From the NCBI RefSeq assembly GCF_001428505.1, contig NZ_LMHU01000001.1, positions 602,457 to 666,456 on the forward strand: DNA of 64,000 nt, in the 5' to 3' direction. This DNA is from Terrabacter sp. Root181. Its GTDB lineage: Bacteria; Actinomycetota; Actinomycetes; Actinomycetales; Dermatophilaceae. The position numbers and the translations under genes were made by a program. Of this stretch, positions 61,979 to 64,000 are shown one piece after another; position 1 is the stretch's first letter, and each line of letters starts with the position of its first letter. A model generated the notes under the pieces. That model searched no databases, had not been told where the DNA came from, and saw nothing but the letters and a program-made list of their open reading frames with translations.

Positions 61979-63541
61979 GTGGACGGACGTGTGCTGGCCC
62001 TCGTGGTGGTGGTTGGCATCATCGTGCTCACTCCGTTGGCCGACCGGATCCGGGTGCCGCAGCCGGTCCTGCTGACGATCTTCGGCCTGCTCCTGGCGTG
62101 GGTGACGCCGGCCAACCCGCTGTCCTTCGACCCCGCTCTCATCCTCCCCGTCGTCCTGCCCCCGCTGCTCTTCGCCGCGACCCAGCGCACGACCGTCAAC
62201 GAGTTCAGGGAGCACGCCGGTGCCGTCTTCGTGCTCGCGGTCGGCCTGACCCTGGCCACGGTGGCCGTCGTGGCCGTCGTGGCCCACGCGGCGGGGCTGC
62301 CCTGGGCGGTGGCCTGGGTGCTGGGTGCCATCGTGTCCCCACCCGACCCGGTCGCGGCGACGGCCGTGGCTCGTCGGCTTCGTCTGCCGCACCGGCTGGT
62401 CACCATCCTCGAGGGCGAGGGGATGTTCAACGACGCGACGGCCCTCGTCGCCTACAAGGTCGCCATCGTGGCCGCGGTGACGGGCGACATCACCCGGGCT
62501 GAGGTGGCGGTCGAGCTCGTCGAGGCGGTCGTGCTCGGCGTGCTGGTCGGGCTCGTGCTCGGACATCTCTCCACCATCGTGCTGGGCCGCATCCACGACG
62601 GCTACACCGAGACGACGGTGACCGTGCTCGTGCCCTTCGTCGCCTACGTGGGTGCGGAGCACCTCAACGGGTCAGGCGTGCTGGCCGTCCTCGTGCTCGG
62701 TCTCTACCTGCGCACCTTCGGACACGACGCCACCACCTCGGCGGGCTGGCTCCTCGGCCGCGCCGTCTGGTCGTTCTCCGACTTCCTCATCACCAGCCTC
62801 GTCTTCGCGCTGCTGGGCTTCGAGCTCGTCGCGGTGATCCGCTCCACCGAGACGAGCTCGGGAACCATGGGTCTGGCCGCCCTCGTGGTCGGCACGATCA
62901 TCGTCTTCCGGGCGGCCTGGATCTATCCGGCCGCGTGGCTGGCCCGCTTTCGGGCCCGGCGTCGCGACTCCCCCCTGCCCACCGGCTGGCGGGAGTCGAC
63001 GGTCGTCGCCTGGGCGGGCATGCGCGGTGTCGTCACCGTGGCCACGGCCGTCGCGCTGCCGACCGTCGTCGCGACGGGTGAGCCGCTGCCCGCCCGCGAC
63101 GAGGTGGTCACCGTCGCACTCGTGGTGGTGCTGGTCACCCTCGTCGTGCAGGGCCTGACGCTGACCCCTCTGACGACGTACCTCCGCGTCGGCAGCGACG
63201 TCGACGAGACGGCCGAGATCGCGCAGCTGCGGATGCGCGCCACCACGGCAGGTCTGGCCCGGATCAGGCAGGAGGAGGCGTCCCTCGACGAGGACGTCCG
63301 TCGTGCCGCGATCGCGCAGTACGAGGGGTACCTCTCGGCGCAGGAGACGATCGCCTCCGCCCGGGCGCGCGACGACGAGCACGCCCGACGGGGAAGGGCA
63401 CTCGAGTCCGTCCTGCGACGTGCCAGCGATGCCGAGCGCCGGCACGTGCTCGACGCGCGTCGACGCGGTGACGTGAGCGCGGCGAGTGCCGACGAGGTCC
63501 TGCGCGACATCGAGAACCGGGCGTTGCGGGACTTCGACTGA
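61979..63541 (+). CDS. CPA1-family Na+/H+ antiporter
   Basis: A 520-residue antiporter with about twelve helices followed by a charged cytoplasmic tail of about 120 residues (from residue 400). The conserved ion-site motifs of the NhaP/CPA1 family are present: AIVSPPDPVAATAVARRL and TILEGEGMFNDATALVAYKV (the FND with its Asp), then WAGMRGVVTVATAVALP near the end of the membrane part. The likely role is sodium or potassium extrusion for pH and salt balance. It is not obviously co-regulated with the BCCT carrier at 5.6 kb. Confidence 0.92.
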   Translation: MDGRVLALVVVVGIIVLTPLADRIRVPQPVLLTIFGLLLAWVTPANPLSFDPALILPVVLPPLLFAATQRTTVNEFREHAGAVFVLAVGLTLATVAVVAVVAHAAGLPWAVAWVLGAIVSPPDPVAATAVARRLRLPHRLVTILEGEGMFNDATALVAYKVAIVAAVTGDITRAEVAVELVEAVVLGVLVGLVLGHLSTIVLGRIHDGYTETTVTVLVPFVAYVGAEHLNGSGVLAVLVLGLYLRTFGHDATTSAGWLLGRAVWSFSDFLITSLVFALLGFELVAVIRSTETSSGTMGLAALVVGTIIVFRAAWIYPAAWLARFRARRRDSPLPTGWRESTVVAWAGMRGVVTVATAVALPTVVATGEPLPARDEVVTVALVVVLVTLVVQGLTLTPLTTYLRVGSDVDETAEIAQLRMRATTAGLARIRQEEASLDEDVRRAAIAQYEGYLSAQETIASARARDDEHARRGRALESVLRRASDAERRHVLDARRRGDVSAASADEVLRDIENRALRDFD

Positions 63542-63548
63542 CCGGCTC

Positions 63549-63929
63549 TCAGCAGAGGTTGATGCCACCGGCGTCGAGCAGCTTGGCCACGACCTGCTCG
63601 TCGCTGACGGCCGGGACCATCCAGTCCTTGCCGGCCACCGACTTCACGCCGGGCTTGCACTCGAAGGTGCTGACGCGACGGTCGAGCTCGACGGACTGGT
63701 CGTAGAACGCGGCCTCCACAGGCTTGCCCTGGGCGCCCGTGCACGTGATCCGGTGGTCGGCCAGCGACCCCTCGGAGTCACCGCTCGACGGGCAGACGAG
63801 CTCGGCGACGACGGCCCAGCCGGGGTGCGCGGCGGCCTCGGGCGACGAGGCCGGAGTGCTGCCACCGCAGGCGGCGAGGGGGAGGGCGAGGGCGGCCGTG
63901 GCGCAGGCGAGGGTCAGGCGTCGGAGCAC
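63549..63929 (-). CDS. small lipoprotein of unknown function (DUF4333-like)
   Basis: A 126-residue lipoprotein. The signal peptide LRRLTLACATAALALPLAAC ends in lipobox PLAAC (Cys 21), followed by an extracytoplasmic domain with four further cysteines (VCPSSG, ITCTGAQG, FECKPG, INLC). The pattern, a small Cys-rich domain after a lipoprotein signal with CPSS and TCTG segments, resembles DUF4333 proteins of mycobacteria. GTG 63929 has AGGGA 9 bases upstream. It converges on the antiporter. Bases 63930-64000 hold no recognised gene. Confidence 0.75.
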   Translation of the reverse strand: MLRRLTLACATAALALPLAACGGSTPASSPEAAAHPGWAVVAELVCPSSGDSEGSLADHRITCTGAQGKPVEAAFYDQSVELDRRVSTFECKPGVKSVAGKDWMVPAVSDEQVVAKLLDAGGINLC

Positions 63930-64000
63930 GAGAGCGTTCCCTGAGGGTGGGGGATGGAGGGGGGTCGCGCCCGGGGTGGCCGGACGCAAACCCCGGTCAT

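Overview
The window is about 72% GC (my estimate). It is densely packed with short intergenic gaps, GTG starts are common and 4-base ATGA/GTGA stop-start overlaps are frequent. Many genes have a TANNNT -10 box only 6-7 bases before the start codon. LacI, MarR and LexA sites and DUF222-HNH genes also look actinobacterial. My inference is a free-living Micrococcales, plausibly Intrasporangiaceae (Janibacter/Terrabacter/Phycicoccus type). No rRNA, tRNA, CRISPR array, insertion sequence or prophage was recognised, so this looks like ordinary chromosome with several sugar-use islands.

Layout. 1-1.4 kb: a cut-off DUF222-HNH gene with a LexA-type box, and an AraC regulator. 1.5-7.4 kb: a citrate/C4-dicarboxylate two-component pair divergent from the symporter dctA, then a BCCT osmolyte carrier. 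7.5-9.3 kb: a NarL/LuxR two-component pair. 9.5-11.7 kb: two coupled exported proteins (beta-propeller and ankyrin lipoprotein). 11.8-18.6 kb: an ABC importer, a GH3 beta-xylosidase-like enzyme and a LacI regulator in the arrangement of streptomycete bxl loci, with a CGAAA-C-TTTCG operator. 18.7-23.2 kb: two bacterial PH-domain proteins, an ABC exporter and a divergent MarR with a clear operator. 23.2-28.2 kb: P-loop protein, 2H phosphoesterase, luciferase-like monooxygenase, GT1 glycosyltransferase and a six-helix class III adenylate cyclase. 28.2-31.7 kb: FadH-type flavoenzyme divergent from an EthA-like Baeyer-Villiger monooxygenase.

31.8-45.6 kb: a second DUF222-HNH gene with a LexA-type box, a GalT-like protein divergent from a second GH3 enzyme, small redox enzymes, a thioesterase, a SWIM/SNF2 helicase and superoxide dismutase. 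45.6-48.5 kb: a PLP lyase coupled to a GPH-type carrier. 48.5-59.3 kb: a complete galactoside module (galK, galT, DeoR regulator and GH42 beta-galactosidase on one strand; ABC importer and GH36 alpha-galactosidase on the other). Together these would import alpha- and beta-galactosides, split them in the cytoplasm and feed galactose to the Leloir pathway. 59.3-64 kb: a Fur-family regulator divergent from threonine dehydrogenase, an alpha/beta-hydrolase homologue lacking its catalytic histidine, a DUF2568 protein, a Na+/H+ antiporter and a small lipoprotein.

The most unusual signal is not a gene. The octamer GTATGCCG (CGGCATAC on the other strand) occurs 38 times by eye, about once per 1.7 kb on both strands, mostly inside genes. 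There it uses otherwise scarce TAT, ATA and GCA codons. Its density and non-polar distribution recall the DNA uptake sequences of Pasteurellaceae and Neisseriaceae. It is missing from the two sugar ABC-transporter regions.
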